In this document: in pieces, positions 34,154 through 43,999 of the stretch
Position numbering within the stretch: position 1 is the first letter of the stretch
How the letters are laid out: every line of letters starts with the position of its first letter
Source: Fodinicola acaciae
Lineage (GTDB): Bacteria > Actinomycetota > Actinomycetes > Mycobacteriales > HKI-0501
Reading direction: 5' to 3'
Assembly: GCF_010993745.1 (NCBI RefSeq)
Contig: NZ_WOTN01000003.1
Location: 1,302,001 to 1,366,000, forward strand
Length of the DNA stretch: 64,000 nt
Notes under the pieces: model-generated
The model's input: the letters and a program-made list of their open reading frames with translations, nothing else
Databases searched by the model: none
Told to the model about the DNA's origin: nothing
Position numbers and translations under genes: made by a program

Positions 34154-35059
34154 CTAGAAATACCCCTCGCGCTTGCGGTCTTCCATGGCCGACTCGGAAA
34201 ACTTGTCGTCGCCGCGGGTGGCGCCGCGTTCGGTGATCCGGGTCGTGGCGATCTCGTCGATGATCTTCGCGACCGTGTCGGCGTCGGAGCGTACGGCCGC
34301 GGTCAGCGTCGCGTCACCGACGGTGCGATAGCGGACGGTTTCGGTGCGTACGGTCTCACCGGCACGCGGCTGGCAGAACTCGTTGGCGGCGAAAAGCATG
34401 CCGTCACGCTCGAACACCTGGCGCGGCGCCGCGTAATAGATCTCCGGCAGCGGAATGTCCTCACGGGCGATGTATTGCCAGATGTCCAGCTCGGTCCAGT
34501 TGGACAGTGGGAAAACCCGGATGCTCTCGCCCTGGTGGACCCGGCCGTTGTAGAGGTTCCACAGCTCCGGGCGCTGGTTTTTCGGGTCCCACTGGCCGAA
34601 ATCGTCGCGGAAGGAGAAGACGCGCTCCTTCGCGCGCGCCTTCTCCTCGTCGCGGCGAGCACCGCCGAACAGCGCGTCGAACTTGTGTTTTTCCACCGCG
34701 TCAAGCAAAACCGGCGTCTGAGCGCGGTTGCGTGAGCCGTTGGGCTCCTCCACCGCGATGCCGCGATCGATGCCCTCCTGGACGCTCGCGACGATCAGCT
34801 GGACGCCGAGCTCGCGTACCCGCCGGTCACGATATTCGAGCACCTCGGCGAAATTGTGGCCGGTGTCCACGTGCATGACCGGAAACGGGATCGGCGCCGG
34901 CCAGAACGCCTTCTGCGCCAGCCGGAGCATGGTGATCGAGTCCTTGCCGCCGGAGAACAGCAGGCAAGGCCGCTGCATGACGGCGGCCACCTCGCGGATG
35001 ATGTGGATCGACTCCGCCTCCAGCACATCGAGCTGGCTCAGCCGATAGTCCGCTCGCAA
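34154..35059 (-). CDS. cysD: Sulfate adenylyltransferase subunit 2
   Basis: A 301-residue PP-loop ATP pyrophosphatase that adenylates sulfate to APS. PP-loop: CLLFSGGKDSITMLRLAQKA; further blocks MHVDTGHNFAEVLEYRDRRV, FGGARRDEEKARAKERVFSF, SNWTELDIWQYI and the C-terminal SESAMEDRKREGYF. The start is TTG 35059 with gaggag 5 nt upstream. No cysH or sulfite reductase is nearby. cysQ lies 93 bp upstream on the same strand. Confidence 0.95.
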   Translation of the reverse strand: MRADYRLSQLDVLEAESIHIIREVAAVMQRPCLLFSGGKDSITMLRLAQKAFWPAPIPFPVMHVDTGHNFAEVLEYRDRRVRELGVQLIVASVQEGIDRGIAVEEPNGSRNRAQTPVLLDAVEKHKFDALFGGARRDEEKARAKERVFSFRDDFGQWDPKNQRPELWNLYNGRVHQGESIRVFPLSNWTELDIWQYIAREDIPLPEIYYAAPRQVFERDGMLFAANEFCQPRAGETVRTETVRYRTVGDATLTAAVRSDADTVAKIIDEIATTRITERGATRGDDKFSESAMEDRKREGYF

Positions 35060-35152
35060 CGTATCTCCTCACTGACTCGCGATCACACTGCTCGACTCCG
35101 GAACCGCTCCGCGCCTGATGAGCAGCACGCTGACGCACGCTGCTTGCGATGC

Positions 35153-35896
35153 TCACGAACCCGTCGCCTTCGCGATAGCCGCGAGCACCGCTTCGGCCAG
35201 GTCGGCGCGGCACACCACCAGGTCGGGCAGCCACGGGTCGGCGCGGTTGTAGGTCAATGGTGAGCCATCCAGCCGCGAGGTGAAGACCGATGCGGCCTTC
35301 GCCACAACGACCGGTGCCGCCGAGTCCCACTCGTACTGGCCGCCGGAGTGCACGTATGCGTCGACCTGGCCGCGTACGACCGCCGAGGCCTTGGCGCCGG
35401 CGGATCCCATCGGCACCAGCTCGGCGCCGAGGCGGTCGGCGACCTTGGTCACCAGCTCGGTGGCACGGCTGCGGCTGACCGCCAGCCGGACCGGACCGTC
35501 GTGCCTGGCCGGAGGCGGCGGCGGGTCGTCGGTCGCCAGCGTGAGGCCCTGTCCCGGCAGCGCGACCGCGCCGGCCACGAGATCGCCCTGCCACAGCGCC
35601 ACGTGTACGGCCCAGTCCACCCGGCCGTCCTCGCCGTACTCACGGGTGCCGTCGAGCGGGTCGACGATCCAGACGCGCCCGCTGTCCAGCCTGGCCGGGT
35701 CGTCCTTGCCTTCCTCGGACAGCACGGCCTCACCTGGCCGGGTCTCGGCCAGCCGCTTGACCAGTAGCCGGTGGGACAGCTGGTCGGCCTCGTCGCGCAG
35801 GCCGGCGGGGTCGGCGAAGCCGCGCTCGGCGCGCAGCCTGAGCAGCTCGGCGCCGGCCTCGTCGGCCAGTTGGCGCGCCAGCTCGTGGTCGTCCAT
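35153..35896 (-). CDS. cysQ: 3'(2'),5'-bisphosphate nucleotidase (inositol monophosphatase family)
   Basis: A 247-residue Mg2+-dependent phosphatase. Metal-site motifs: LSEEGKDDP (Glu), VWIVDPLDGTREYGEDG (the DPxDGT signature) and GGQYEWDSAAPVVVAKAAS. CysQ removes PAP/PAPS, the by-product of sulfate activation; its place before cysD-cysN supports that role. A broad inositol-phosphatase activity is also possible. Confidence 0.9.
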   Translation of the reverse strand: MDDHELARQLADEAGAELLRLRAERGFADPAGLRDEADQLSHRLLVKRLAETRPGEAVLSEEGKDDPARLDSGRVWIVDPLDGTREYGEDGRVDWAVHVALWQGDLVAGAVALPGQGLTLATDDPPPPPARHDGPVRLAVSRSRATELVTKVADRLGAELVPMGSAGAKASAVVRGQVDAYVHSGGQYEWDSAAPVVVAKAASVFTSRLDGSPLTYNRADPWLPDLVVCRADLAEAVLAAIAKATGS

Positions 35897-35956
35897 CGTG
35901 CCCCCAGGTTACGTTTATCTCTGGGTCAGAACCAATGACGCCTTGGCCACATTCCG

Positions 35957-37444
35957 CTAGTACGCGCCGGCGTGGCGGAGGACGGCGGTGACCGTACGCA
36001 GGAGGATGACCAGGTCGAGGCTGAGCGACCAGTTTTCCACGTAACGCAGGTCCAGGCGTACGGCGTCCTCCCAGGACAGGTCGGAACGGCCGCCGACCTG
36101 CCACAGCCCGGTGATCCCCGGCTTGACGACCATCCGGCGGCGGAACTCCTCGTACCGGTGGCCCATCTCGCGGGCCGGCAGCGGCCGCGGACCGACCAGC
36201 GACATCTCGCCGCGCAGGACGTTGACCAGCTGTGGCAGCTCGTCGATGGAAAACCGGCGCAAGAAGCGGCCGAACGGGGTCACCCGCGGGTCGCGGCGCA
36301 TCTTGAACATCGCACCGTCGGTGTCGCTCTGCAGCGCGGCCAGCTGCTGCTCGGCGTCGGCGACCATCGTCCGCAGCTTGAGCATCACGAACTCCTTGCC
36401 ATGATGGCCGACGCGTACCTGCCGGAAGAGCATCGGTCCGGGGCTGGTCAGCCGGATCACCAGGCCGAGCATCAGCAGCGGCAGCGCGAGCGCGGCGAGG
36501 CCGGCACCGGCGACGACGCGGTCGAACGCGCCCTTGACCAGCCGCCTCGCGCCGGAGAGCTCGGCGTGCTCGAGGTGCAGCATCGGCAGTCCGTCGACCG
36601 GCCGGATGGTCGTACGCGGACCGGCGACGTCGAGCAGCGCGCCGGCGACCATGAGATCGGTGCCGGTGCGCTCCAGCTTCCAGGACAGCCGGCGCATCGC
36701 CGCGGCGTCCATCTCCGGGCAGGCCAGCACGGCGACCGCGTCGGCGCCGGTGCGTCGTACAGCGAGGTCGACGTCGTCGAAGCTGCCGAGCACTGCGACA
36801 CGTCCGAAGTCGAGGAACTGCGCCGTGTCGCCGGGGCCGGCGATCGGTGCCGTCGGCAGGCACGCGCCGACGACGGTGAGGCCGTGGTGGAAGTTGCGGC
36901 GCAGCTCGCGGCAAAGATCGAGAACGGACCGCTCGTATCCGACGACGACGACCCGGCGCATCGCCTCACCGCGCGCGCGGCGGCGGACCAGCCACTGCCG
37001 CATCGCGAAGCGGCCGACCATGTCGGCGGCGGTGAGGATCGGCAGCGCGATGAGGACGTAACCGCGCGCGACCTCCAGGCCGGCGACGTACGAGAGCAGC
37101 GCGAGCGTGGCGGTCAGGCCGGTGGCCGCGTTGAGCACGCGGCGGTATTCGTCGTTGCCGTCGAAGAGAAACCGCCGGTCGTACGCGCGGCCGAGCGCGA
37201 GCGCGGTCAGCCAGACCAGCGGCAGCGCGAGGCTGAGGACCAGATAGGGCCAGGTGAAGTCGCGCAGCTTGCCGAACCGTACCGCGAACGCGGCGCCGCC
37301 GGCCAGCAGACCGACGGCCGCGTCGAGCGCGACGAGCTGGTGCACGTAGCGCTCGGCCCACCGCGTTTTCGGCGGCGTTTCGGTGGGGGCGAAGACAATG
37401 CGGAGGTCGTCCTTGACGGTTTCGGCATAGTCGACGACCGGCAC
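35957..37444 (-). CDS. Exopolysaccharide polyprenyl-phosphate sugar phosphotransferase (WcaJ/WbaP-like)
   Basis: A 495-residue polytopic membrane protein that starts polysaccharide repeat units by moving a hexose-1-phosphate onto undecaprenyl phosphate. N-terminal four membrane segments, a Rossmann-like CoA-binding-type domain (RRVVVVGYERSVLDLCRELR), then a fifth hydrophobic segment and the bacterial sugar transferase domain: LFRQVRVGHHGKEF, MLKLRTMVADAEQ, RRFSIDELPQLVNVLRGEMS, LVGPRPLPARE and KPGITGLWQVGGRSDLSWED. GTG start preceded by aaggagg. It likely works with the dTDP-rhamnose genes nearby. Confidence 0.92.
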   Translation of the reverse strand: MPVVDYAETVKDDLRIVFAPTETPPKTRWAERYVHQLVALDAAVGLLAGGAAFAVRFGKLRDFTWPYLVLSLALPLVWLTALALGRAYDRRFLFDGNDEYRRVLNAATGLTATLALLSYVAGLEVARGYVLIALPILTAADMVGRFAMRQWLVRRRARGEAMRRVVVVGYERSVLDLCRELRRNFHHGLTVVGACLPTAPIAGPGDTAQFLDFGRVAVLGSFDDVDLAVRRTGADAVAVLACPEMDAAAMRRLSWKLERTGTDLMVAGALLDVAGPRTTIRPVDGLPMLHLEHAELSGARRLVKGAFDRVVAGAGLAALALPLLMLGLVIRLTSPGPMLFRQVRVGHHGKEFVMLKLRTMVADAEQQLAALQSDTDGAMFKMRRDPRVTPFGRFLRRFSIDELPQLVNVLRGEMSLVGPRPLPAREMGHRYEEFRRRMVVKPGITGLWQVGGRSDLSWEDAVRLDLRYVENWSLSLDLVILLRTVTAVLRHAGAY

Positions 37445-37466
37445 CGTTGCCTCCTTGCCCTATATG

Positions 37467-37481
37467 CACTGAAATACAGTG
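37467..37481. promoter_or_regulatory. 15-bp palindrome upstream of the sugar transferase
   Basis: CACTGAAATACAGTG has 5-bp perfect arms about a 5-nt centre, 23 bp before the GTG of the sugar transferase, in an AT-rich stretch that probably contains its promoter. The remaining intergenic sequence to 37645 has further short inverted repeats, such as TGTCCACGTTGGACA at 37549-37563, but no gene. Confidence 0.4.
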
Positions 37482-37645
37482 ATAAAGCGGCATAGTACAG
37501 GTATCGCACGGTTGACCATCGTCAGTCGCCACGTGTCTCGCCGTCGACTGTCCACGTTGGACACACGTGGGATGTCTAAATCGGACAGTCGGGCCAGAGA
37601 TACCCGCTACGGCACGAAACTGTCGTACCCGTGTGCCAATCTGGG

Positions 37646-37667
37646 CCCCACCCAAAAACGGGTGGGG
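37646..37667 (-). terminator. Hairpin downstream of rplY-pth
   Basis: CCCCACCC-AAAAAC-GGGTGGGG is a perfect 8-bp GC-rich stem with a 6-nt loop, 38 bp past the pth stop. It separates the rplY-pth operon from the downstream sugar transferase promoter. Confidence 0.55.
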
Positions 37668-37704
37668 GGTGGGTTCGCGGGAAAACTTGGATAAGTAAAA
37701 CGCG

Positions 37705-38280
37705 TCAGGAGGCGTGGAAGGCGTTCTGCGCCGCGGTCAACCCGTCGCGTACGACCGCCTCGGCCGCGTCCGCCGCGCGGTCGATGACCAGGTCGAGCTC
37801 CTTGCGCTCCGCCGCGGAAAAGTCACGCAGGACGAAGTCGGCCGGGTCCTGCCGGCCCGGCGGACGGCCGATGCCGACGCGTACGCGCACATAGTCCTTG
37901 GTGCCGATCGACTGGCTGATCGACCGCAGGCCGTTGTGGCCGCCTTCGCCGCCGCCCTGCTTCAGCCGTACGACACCGAAAGGCAGGTCGAGCTCGTCGT
38001 GCACGACGATCAGCAGGTCGGACTTGTAGAACTGGCGCAGCGCGGCGACCGGTCCGCCAGAGACGTTCATGTACGTCAGCGGCTTGGCCAGCACGACACG
38101 GCGGTCGAGCCGCGCCTCGATCACCTGGGCCCGGCCGCGGCGCGCCAGCTTGAACGTGCCGCCGGCGCGCGTGCCGAGCAGGTCGAGCACCATCGCGCCG
38201 ACGTTGTGCCGGTTGCCGACGTAGCCGGGCCCGGGGTTGCCGAGCCCGACGATCAGTGCCGGGCCGTCGGGGCCGGTCAG
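37705..38280 (-). CDS. pth: Peptidyl-tRNA hydrolase, probable CTG start
   Basis: 191 residues releasing peptides from drop-off peptidyl-tRNA. The conserved N-terminus [20 protein letters not shown] contains the substrate Asn15 and catalytic His25; also [34 protein letters not shown] and [19 protein letters not shown]. The first in-frame ATG (38193) would delete the catalytic His, so it cannot be the start. CTG 38280 overlaps the rplY TGA as cTGA and has gaggag 5 nt upstream, so initiation at CTG by coupling is the best model. Confidence 0.9.
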   Translation of the reverse strand: MTGPDGPALIVGLGNPGPGYVGNRHNVGAMVLDLLGTRAGGTFKLARRGRAQVIEARLDRRVVLAKPLTYMNVSGGPVAALRQFYKSDLLIVVHDELDLPFGVVRLKQGGGEGGHNGLRSISQSIGTKDYVRVRVGIGRPPGRQDPADFVLRDFSAAERKELDLVIDRAADAAEAVVRDGLTAAQNAFHAS

Positions 38281-38888
38281 GCGTTCTCCTCGGCGGCCGG
38301 AGCCTCGGCGGCTTCCTCAGCACCCTCGGCGGCCTCCTCGGCGGCCTCGGCCGGCGCCGCGACGACACCGACGACGTAGGCCTCCGGGTCGCCGACCAGC
38401 GTCGTGCCGGCCGGCAGCGCGATGTCGCCGGCGGTGATGCTGCTGCCGATCTCGAAGTCCTCGACGGACACCTCGACGCCGTCGGGCAGGTGCGTCGCCT
38501 CGGCCTCGACGGTCAGCCGGTCCAGCTCCTGGTTGACCAGGCCGCCCGGCGACGGCTCGCCGACCACCGCGATCGGGATCTCGACGGTGACCTTCTCGCC
38601 GCTGCGTACCAGCAGCAGGTCGACGTGGTCGAAGGTGCCCTTGATCGGGTCGCGCTGGATCGCCTTGGGCAGCGCCAGCTCCTTGCCGCCGTCGATCTCG
38701 ACGGTCAGCAGCGTGTTGATGCCGTTCTTGATGGCGGCGGCGAACTCCCGGGCCGGCAGCGCCACGTGCCGCGGCGCCGTGCCGTGGCCGTACAGCACGG
38801 CCGGGATCTTGCCCGCGCGGCGGGTGCGGCGTGCGCCACCCTTCCCGAACTCGGTGCGCGGCTCGGCGGTGATACGGACCTCGGACAC
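38277..38888 (-). CDS. rplY: 50S ribosomal protein L25 (Ctc form)
   Basis: 203 residues that bind 5S rRNA. The N-terminal L25 domain ([29 protein letters not shown]) is followed by the C-terminal TL5/Ctc beta domain ([20 protein letters not shown]). The tail is an Ala/Glu-rich acidic stretch ([20 protein letters not shown]) often seen in actinobacterial L25. Cotranscribed with pth. Upstream 38889-39156 holds the promoter; no RNA gene was seen there. Confidence 0.95.
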   Translation of the reverse strand: MSEVRITAEPRTEFGKGGARRTRRAGKIPAVLYGHGTAPRHVALPAREFAAAIKNGINTLLTVEIDGGKELALPKAIQRDPIKGTFDHVDLLLVRSGEKVTVEIPIAVVGEPSPGGLVNQELDRLTVEAEATHLPDGVEVSVEDFEIGSSITAGDIALPAGTTLVGDPEAYVVGVVAAPAEAAEEAAEGAEEAAEAPAAEENA

Positions 38889-39156
38889 GACTCCTGCTCC
38901 TTAAAGCTGCGGTACACGCGGCGGACCGCGACGGCTGTACTGGTTGTGTGTGGACAAGGCACCGGGCTGGGTCACCTCACCCGGCCGGCTCGTCGTCCGC
39001 CGGGGAAGGCCAAACACGCAGCGATCCGAGCGCGTCGATAACGGAGCCGAGATGGCATCCCTCGCCGGGCAACCCCGCAAGTCTAGACGACCCTTGACCA
39101 CATCTCCCAATCAGGTGTAGTGCCCGCGGGACTCCCTACGCGCGCCAGGCCCGCGG

Positions 39157-40026
39157 TCAGGAGACCGCACCGCCGCGGATCGCGGTGAACAGCATGCCGC
39201 GCCAGTCCGGCCACGGCGGCAGGCCGGCGCGGATCCACCGGTCGTGGGCCAGCGGCGTGTACGCCGGCCGAGCCGCCGGCCGCGGAGCCGGCGTCCGCGT
39301 CGGCGTGAGCAGCGACCGGTCCAGGCCGGCCACCTCGAAGGCCGCCACCGCCTGCTCGTACCGGCTCGCCGACCCGCTCGCCGACCCGTGGTAGACCCCC
39401 GGCGCCGCCTGCGACAACGCGAGCGCGACGATCCCCTCCGCGACCGGACGCGTCCAGGTCGGCTGTCCGCGCTGGTTGTCCGGGAGCGTGAGCGGCTCAC
39501 CGGCGCGGCCGGCCGCGAGGACGGTCGACACGAAGTTGCCGCCGTACGCGCCGTAGAGCCAGGTCGTACGCAGCACGAACCCGTCGGCGGGCAGGGCCGT
39601 CAGCACCGCCTTCTCCCCCGCCAGCTTGCTCCGGCCGTACGCGTTGACCGGATGGGTGTTCGCGTCCTCCGGATATGGCCGGCTGGCGGCACCGTCGAAG
39701 ACGTAGTCGGTCGACACGTGGATCAGCCGCGCGCCGACCTGTCCGCAGGCGCCGGCCAGCGCCGCCGGCCCCTCCGCGTTGACCGCGAAAGCGCCCGCCT
39801 CGTCGGCCTCGGCGGTGTCGACGTTGGTCCAGGCCGCCGCGTTGACGACGATGTCGCCGGGCCCGACCGCCTGGCGTACGGCGGCGCCGACCGCGGCCGC
39901 GTCGGTGATGTCCAGGTCGGCGCGCGGCAGCGCCACCGTCACGTCGTCGAGGCGCTGCTCGCCGAGCAGCACCGCCAGCTCGCGGCCGAGCATGCCGCCG
40001 GCGCCGGTGATCAGCCAACGGGTCAC
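39157..40026 (-). CDS. rmlD: dTDP-4-dehydrorhamnose reductase
   Basis: 289-residue SDR making dTDP-L-rhamnose. NAD(P) motif WLITGAGGMLGRELAVLL, then VVNAAAWTNVDTAEADEAGA, HVSTDYVFDGAASRPYPE and the catalytic YGRSKLAGEKAVL; FVLRTTWLYGAYGGNFV is characteristic. GTG 40026 overlaps the rmlB TGA as GTGA. Confidence 0.93.
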   Translation of the reverse strand: MTRWLITGAGGMLGRELAVLLGEQRLDDVTVALPRADLDITDAAAVGAAVRQAVGPGDIVVNAAAWTNVDTAEADEAGAFAVNAEGPAALAGACGQVGARLIHVSTDYVFDGAASRPYPEDANTHPVNAYGRSKLAGEKAVLTALPADGFVLRTTWLYGAYGGNFVSTVLAAGRAGEPLTLPDNQRGQPTWTRPVAEGIVALALSQAAPGVYHGSASGSASRYEQAVAAFEVAGLDRSLLTPTRTPAPRPAARPAYTPLAHDRWIRAGLPPWPDWRGMLFTAIRGGAVS

Positions 40027-40985
40027 GTGAGCGGCCTCCACCAGGCTTGGTTGTCGCGATACCAGTCGACCGTATCGGCCAGGCCGCGGTCCAGCTCGAC
40101 CACCGGCCGCCAGCCGAGCTCGGCGCTGGTCGCGCCGATGTCCAGCGAATAGCGCACGTCGTGTCCGAGCCGGTCAGGCACCGTACGCACACGATCCCAG
40201 CCGACGCCGCACAACGCCAGCAGCCGCCCGGTCAGCTCGCGGTTGGTCAGCTCGACACCGCCGCCGAGGTGATAGACGCCGCCGGCCTTGCCGTCGCGCA
40301 GGGCCGCGGCGATGCCGGCGCAGTGGTCGCTGACGTGGATCCAGTCGCGTACGTTGTCGCCGGCCCCGTAGAGCGGCACCGTCCCGCCGTCGATCAGCCG
40401 CGTCACGAACAGCGGGATGATCTTCTCCGGAAACTGGTACGGCCCGTAGGTGTTGGAGCCGCGTGTCACCACCACGTCCATGCCGTAGGTCCGGTGGTAG
40501 GCCAGCGCCATCAGGTCGCCGGCGGCTTTCGAGGCCGCGTAAGGAGAATTCGGCGCGAGCGGCTGGTCGGGCGGCCACGATCCGGTGGCGATCGAGCCGT
40601 ACACCTCGTCGGTGGACACCTGCACGAACCGGGCGACGCCGGCCTGCCGTGCCGCCTCCAGCAGCGTCTGCGTGCCGACGACGTTCGTACGCGCGAACGC
40701 CGCCGGATCGGCGATCGACCGGTCGACATGGGACTCGGCGGCGAAATGGACGACCGCGTCGGCGCCGGCCACCGCCTCGGCGACCGGCGCCGGGTCGCAG
40801 ATGTCCGCGTGGACGAATTCGATCCGGCCCGCCACGGCGTCCAGATTGGCGCGGTTGCCGGAATATGTCAGCGCGTCGAGCACCACCACCGACGGTTCTG
40901 CGGCGAGCGCGAGCCGGCCGGCGACCGCGGCGCGGACGAACTCCGAGCCGATGAAGCCGGCGCCGCCGGTGACCACCAGTCGCAC
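40023..40985 (-). CDS. rmlB: dTDP-glucose 4,6-dehydratase
   Basis: 320-residue extended SDR that oxidises and dehydrates dTDP-glucose. Motifs: [48 protein letters not shown], catalytic [15 protein letters not shown] and [23 protein letters not shown] start. Divergent from rmlA with 71 bp between starts, so a shared promoter region drives all four rml genes. Confidence 0.94.
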   Translation of the reverse strand: MRLVVTGGAGFIGSEFVRAAVAGRLALAAEPSVVVLDALTYSGNRANLDAVAGRIEFVHADICDPAPVAEAVAGADAVVHFAAESHVDRSIADPAAFARTNVVGTQTLLEAARQAGVARFVQVSTDEVYGSIATGSWPPDQPLAPNSPYAASKAAGDLMALAYHRTYGMDVVVTRGSNTYGPYQFPEKIIPLFVTRLIDGGTVPLYGAGDNVRDWIHVSDHCAGIAAALRDGKAGGVYHLGGGVELTNRELTGRLLALCGVGWDRVRTVPDRLGHDVRYSLDIGATSAELGWRPVVELDRGLADTVDWYRDNQAWWRPLT

Positions 40986-41056
40986 GAACGAAAGAATATG
41001 CCACGCTGGCCGTTTGGCGGATGGAAGCGTCCGGTGCGGGAACTATCGTCGCTGAC

Positions 41057-41932
41057 GTGCGCGGAATCGTCCTGGCCGGTGGGACCGGCAGCCGGCTGTG
41101 GCCGGTCACCCGCGCCGTCTCCAAACAGCTGTTGCCGGTGTTCGACAAACCGATGATCTATTATCCGCTTTCGGTGCTGGTCGAGGCCGGCGTCGAGGAA
41201 ATCCTGATCATCACCACACCGCAGGACCGGCCGTTGTTCGTCCGGTTGCTCGGCGACGGCGGCCAGTTCGGCCTGCGACTGTCGTACGCGGAGCAGCCAC
41301 GGCCGGAGGGGATCGCGCAGGCATTCCTGCTCGGCGCGGATTTCGTCGGCGACCAGCCGGTGGCGTTGATCCTCGGCGACAACATCTTCCACGGCCTCGG
41401 CACGCAGCTGGACCTCTCCGGCGAGCTGACCGGCGGCCGGATTTTCGCCTATCCGGTGGCCAATCCGCGAGACTACGGTGTCGTCGAGTTCGACCGCGAC
41501 GGCAATGTCGTGTCGATCGAGGAAAAACCGGTGATGCCCAGATCGCGGCATGTCGTGCCCGGCCTGTATTTCTACGATCACCACGTGGTCGACATCGCAC
41601 GCGGCCTGACGCCGAGCGCGCGCGGTGAACTGGAAATCACCGCGGTCAACGAGATCTACCGGCGGCGCGGCCAGCTGCGCGTGACGGTGCTGGACCGCGG
41701 CACCGCCTGGCTGGACACCGGCACCTTCGAGGCGATGGTCCAGGCGTCCGAGTACGTGCGGGTGATTTCCGAGCGCCAGGGCCGAAAGGTCGGCTGCCTG
41801 GAGGAGGCCGTCTGGCGTGCCGGGCTCATCGACAACGACCAGTTGCGCGCCCTCGCTCGGCCCTTGCGGCACAACGGATACGGCCAATATCTCGAAGATC
41901 TGCTCACCGACGCCTCGGCGGTGGTCCCGTGA
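41057..41932 (+). CDS. rmlA: Glucose-1-phosphate thymidylyltransferase
   Basis: 291-residue nucleotidyltransferase, first step of dTDP-rhamnose synthesis. [20 protein letters not shown] with the signature [27 protein letters not shown], the metal-site [12 protein letters not shown], and [23 protein letters not shown] 41057 chosen as it lies right at the conserved N-terminus. rmlC overlaps its stop by 4 bp (GTGA). Confidence 0.95.
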   Translation: MRGIVLAGGTGSRLWPVTRAVSKQLLPVFDKPMIYYPLSVLVEAGVEEILIITTPQDRPLFVRLLGDGGQFGLRLSYAEQPRPEGIAQAFLLGADFVGDQPVALILGDNIFHGLGTQLDLSGELTGGRIFAYPVANPRDYGVVEFDRDGNVVSIEEKPVMPRSRHVVPGLYFYDHHVVDIARGLTPSARGELEITAVNEIYRRRGQLRVTVLDRGTAWLDTGTFEAMVQASEYVRVISERQGRKVGCLEEAVWRAGLIDNDQLRALARPLRHNGYGQYLEDLLTDASAVVP

Positions 41933-42534
41933 AGATCATCGAGCTGGACATCCCCGGTGCCTATCACGTCATTCCGGAGCGGCACACCGACAGCCGCGGC
42001 AGCTTTTTCGAGTGGTATCGCTTCGACCTTCTCTCCGACGCGCTCGGCCATCCGTTCGAGCTGGCACAGGCCAACATCTCGGTGTCGGCGAAAGATGTCG
42101 TCCGCGGCGTACATTTCGCCGACACCCCACCGGGACAGGCGAAATACGTGTCGTGTTTCGCCGGTGCCGTCATGGATGTCGTGGTGGACGTACGCGTCGG
42201 GTCGCCGACCTTCGGTCAGTGGTCGACCGTACGGCTGGACGACGAGGATCGTTGCGCCGTCTACCTTTCCGAGGGCCTCGGCCACGCTTTCTGTGCGCTG
42301 ACCGAAAACGCGACCGTGATGTATCTGTGCTCCCAGACCTACGCTCCACGTCAGGAGCACACGATCAACCCGCTCGACCCGAAGTTGGCGATCGGCTGGC
42401 CGACACCACATCCGATCCTGTCCGAGCGAGACGCCGCGGCGCAGTCGCTGTCCGAGGCGGCCGCGGCCGGTGTCCTGCCGGACTTCCTGCCGCCGCCAAC
42501 GATCGACCTCCGCGACCTGGACGGCCGCCGGTAG
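41929..42534 (+). CDS. rmlC: dTDP-4-dehydrorhamnose 3,5-epimerase
   Basis: 201-residue cupin epimerase. ITSFRSGT is only a shadow; the true frame reads [20 protein letters not shown], then [20 protein letters not shown] with the catalytic His in VRGVHF, and [19 protein letters not shown] with the catalytic Tyr nearby. Translationally coupled to rmlA by GTGA overlap. A kinase gene follows after 9 bp. Confidence 0.93.
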   Translation: MKIIELDIPGAYHVIPERHTDSRGSFFEWYRFDLLSDALGHPFELAQANISVSAKDVVRGVHFADTPPGQAKYVSCFAGAVMDVVVDVRVGSPTFGQWSTVRLDDEDRCAVYLSEGLGHAFCALTENATVMYLCSQTYAPRQEHTINPLDPKLAIGWPTPHPILSERDAAAQSLSEAAAAGVLPDFLPPPTIDLRDLDGRR

Positions 42535-42543
42535 GATGTCCTG

Positions 42544-43962
42544 GTGGAGAAGATCATCGCCGATCGTTACGTCCTGCGCGCGGAAATCGGCCGCGGCGGC
42601 ATGGGACGGGTCTGGCGTGCCGACGACCAGGTGCTGGGCCGGGCGGTCGCGGTCAAGGAAGTGTTGCTGGCCGCCTCCATCCCGGCCGCGCGGCAGGCCG
42701 ACATGTGCGAGCGAATGGTCCGCGAAGCCAGGATCGCCGCGCGGCTGCGCCATTCCGCCCTCGTGCAGGTCCACGACGTACTGACCTACGACGGACGGCC
42801 GTGGATCGTCATGGAACTGCTGGAAGGCCGTTCGCTCGACGAGATCATCGACACCGACGGACCGCTGACCGTCGACGCGGCCGCCCGGATTTTCCTTCCG
42901 CTGCTGGACGCTTTGGACGTCGTCCATCGCGCCGGCGTGCTGCACCGCGATCTCAAACCGGCCAACATCATCGTCGAGCAGGCCGGCGCGCCGACGCTCA
43001 CCGACTTCGGCATAGCCAAGGCCACCGAGGATCCGTCGCTCACCGTCCCCGGCATGCTGGTCGGTTCACCGCCCTACCTGCCGCCCGAACGCGTGACCAA
43101 CGAAGGGAGAATCGGACCGGCAAGCGATCTCTACTCGTTGGGCGCGACGCTTTTCGCGGCCGTGGAAGGCCAGCCGCCGTACGTGCGCGACACCCCGCTG
43201 ACGACGGTCGCCGCGATCATGAAGGACCCGCCGGGCCCGCTTCGCCGCGCCGGTGAGCTGTCCGAGCTTTTCGCCGGACTGCTGGAAAAAGACCCGGCCA
43301 AACGATGGGACTCCACGCGAGCCCGCGATTTTCTCCGCAAGCTGGTCGACCGCAGCGCGATCTCGTCGGTCACGACACAGAACGTGCCCTTGCCCGTACG
43401 GAAAAAGCGGCCCGTCTGGTGGATCGCGGCCGCGGCGGTGGTGGCTGTCGTGCTGGCCGTCGGAGTCGCGGTCGTTCCGCCGCTTCTCGGGGGCGGTCGC
43501 GCCGCGCCTTCGCAACAGCTCGCGCTGACCGCCTTTCACCATCCGGACGGGTTCACCGTCTCGGTGCCGTCGGACTGGACCAAACAGACCGGTCCACCGT
43601 TGCGCTTCTACCGTCCGGACCGGAAAATCTGGCTTCAGCTCTACGTCGACCACACCGTCGGCGACGTGACGCAGCAGGACGTGTGGGACGCCGGCAACAA
43701 CCGTCAGCTGTACGGGACGAGCGCTCAGCGTACGGTCGGATACCAACTGCTGGGCATCCGCAACTCGACATTGCACGGCCGGGCCGCGGCCGACTGGGAA
43801 TGGACCTACCTGGACAAGGGCAACCAACGCCGGCACACGCTCTATCGCGGCACCGTCGTCGGCGGCACGAGCTATCAGCTGGCCGTGTCCGCACCGGAGG
43901 CGGACTTCGCCGTGATCCGGCCGCTGTTCGAACGGATCTGCCAGACATTCCGCGCCGGCTGA
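42544..43962 (+). CDS. PknB-type Ser/Thr protein kinase, single-pass membrane
   Basis: 472 residues. Cytoplasmic kinase domain 8-270: glycine loop EIGRGGMGRVWRA, catalytic K38 (AVAVKEVLL), catalytic loop VLHRDLKPANIIVE with D136, DFG in LTDFGIAKATEDP, and GSPPYLPPERV. One membrane segment (PVWWIAAAAVVAVVLAVGVA) near 300 precedes an extracellular domain of about 145 residues without PASTA repeats (FHHPDGFTVSVPSDWTKQTG), resembling the PsbP/Mog1-like domains attached to some actinobacterial kinases. It starts 9 bp after rmlC, so may sense or control envelope glycan synthesis. Confidence 0.9.
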   Translation: MEKIIADRYVLRAEIGRGGMGRVWRADDQVLGRAVAVKEVLLAASIPAARQADMCERMVREARIAARLRHSALVQVHDVLTYDGRPWIVMELLEGRSLDEIIDTDGPLTVDAAARIFLPLLDALDVVHRAGVLHRDLKPANIIVEQAGAPTLTDFGIAKATEDPSLTVPGMLVGSPPYLPPERVTNEGRIGPASDLYSLGATLFAAVEGQPPYVRDTPLTTVAAIMKDPPGPLRRAGELSELFAGLLEKDPAKRWDSTRARDFLRKLVDRSAISSVTTQNVPLPVRKKRPVWWIAAAAVVAVVLAVGVAVVPPLLGGGRAAPSQQLALTAFHHPDGFTVSVPSDWTKQTGPPLRFYRPDRKIWLQLYVDHTVGDVTQQDVWDAGNNRQLYGTSAQRTVGYQLLGIRNSTLHGRAAADWEWTYLDKGNQRRHTLYRGTVVGGTSYQLAVSAPEADFAVIRPLFERICQTFRAG

Positions 43963-43975
43963 CGAGTTTGTCAGC

Positions 43976-43993
43976 CGCCGGCGCGTGCCGGCG
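43976..43993 (+). terminator. Strong hairpin after the kinase gene
   Basis: CGCCGGC-GCGT-GCCGGCG is a perfect 7-bp all-GC stem with a 4-nt loop, 13 bp past the kinase stop. It probably ends the rmlA-rmlC-kinase transcript. No U tract. Confidence 0.5.
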
Positions 43994-43999
43994 CGGAAC

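Noticed and set aside
38193-38195. ATG 38193 as the pth start
   Set aside because: It would delete the conserved GLGNPG and catalytic His segment of peptidyl-tRNA hydrolase.
38889-39156. tRNA or other RNA gene upstream of rplY
   Set aside because: No cloverleaf or T-loop sequence was found in this interval by eye; nothing supports an RNA gene.
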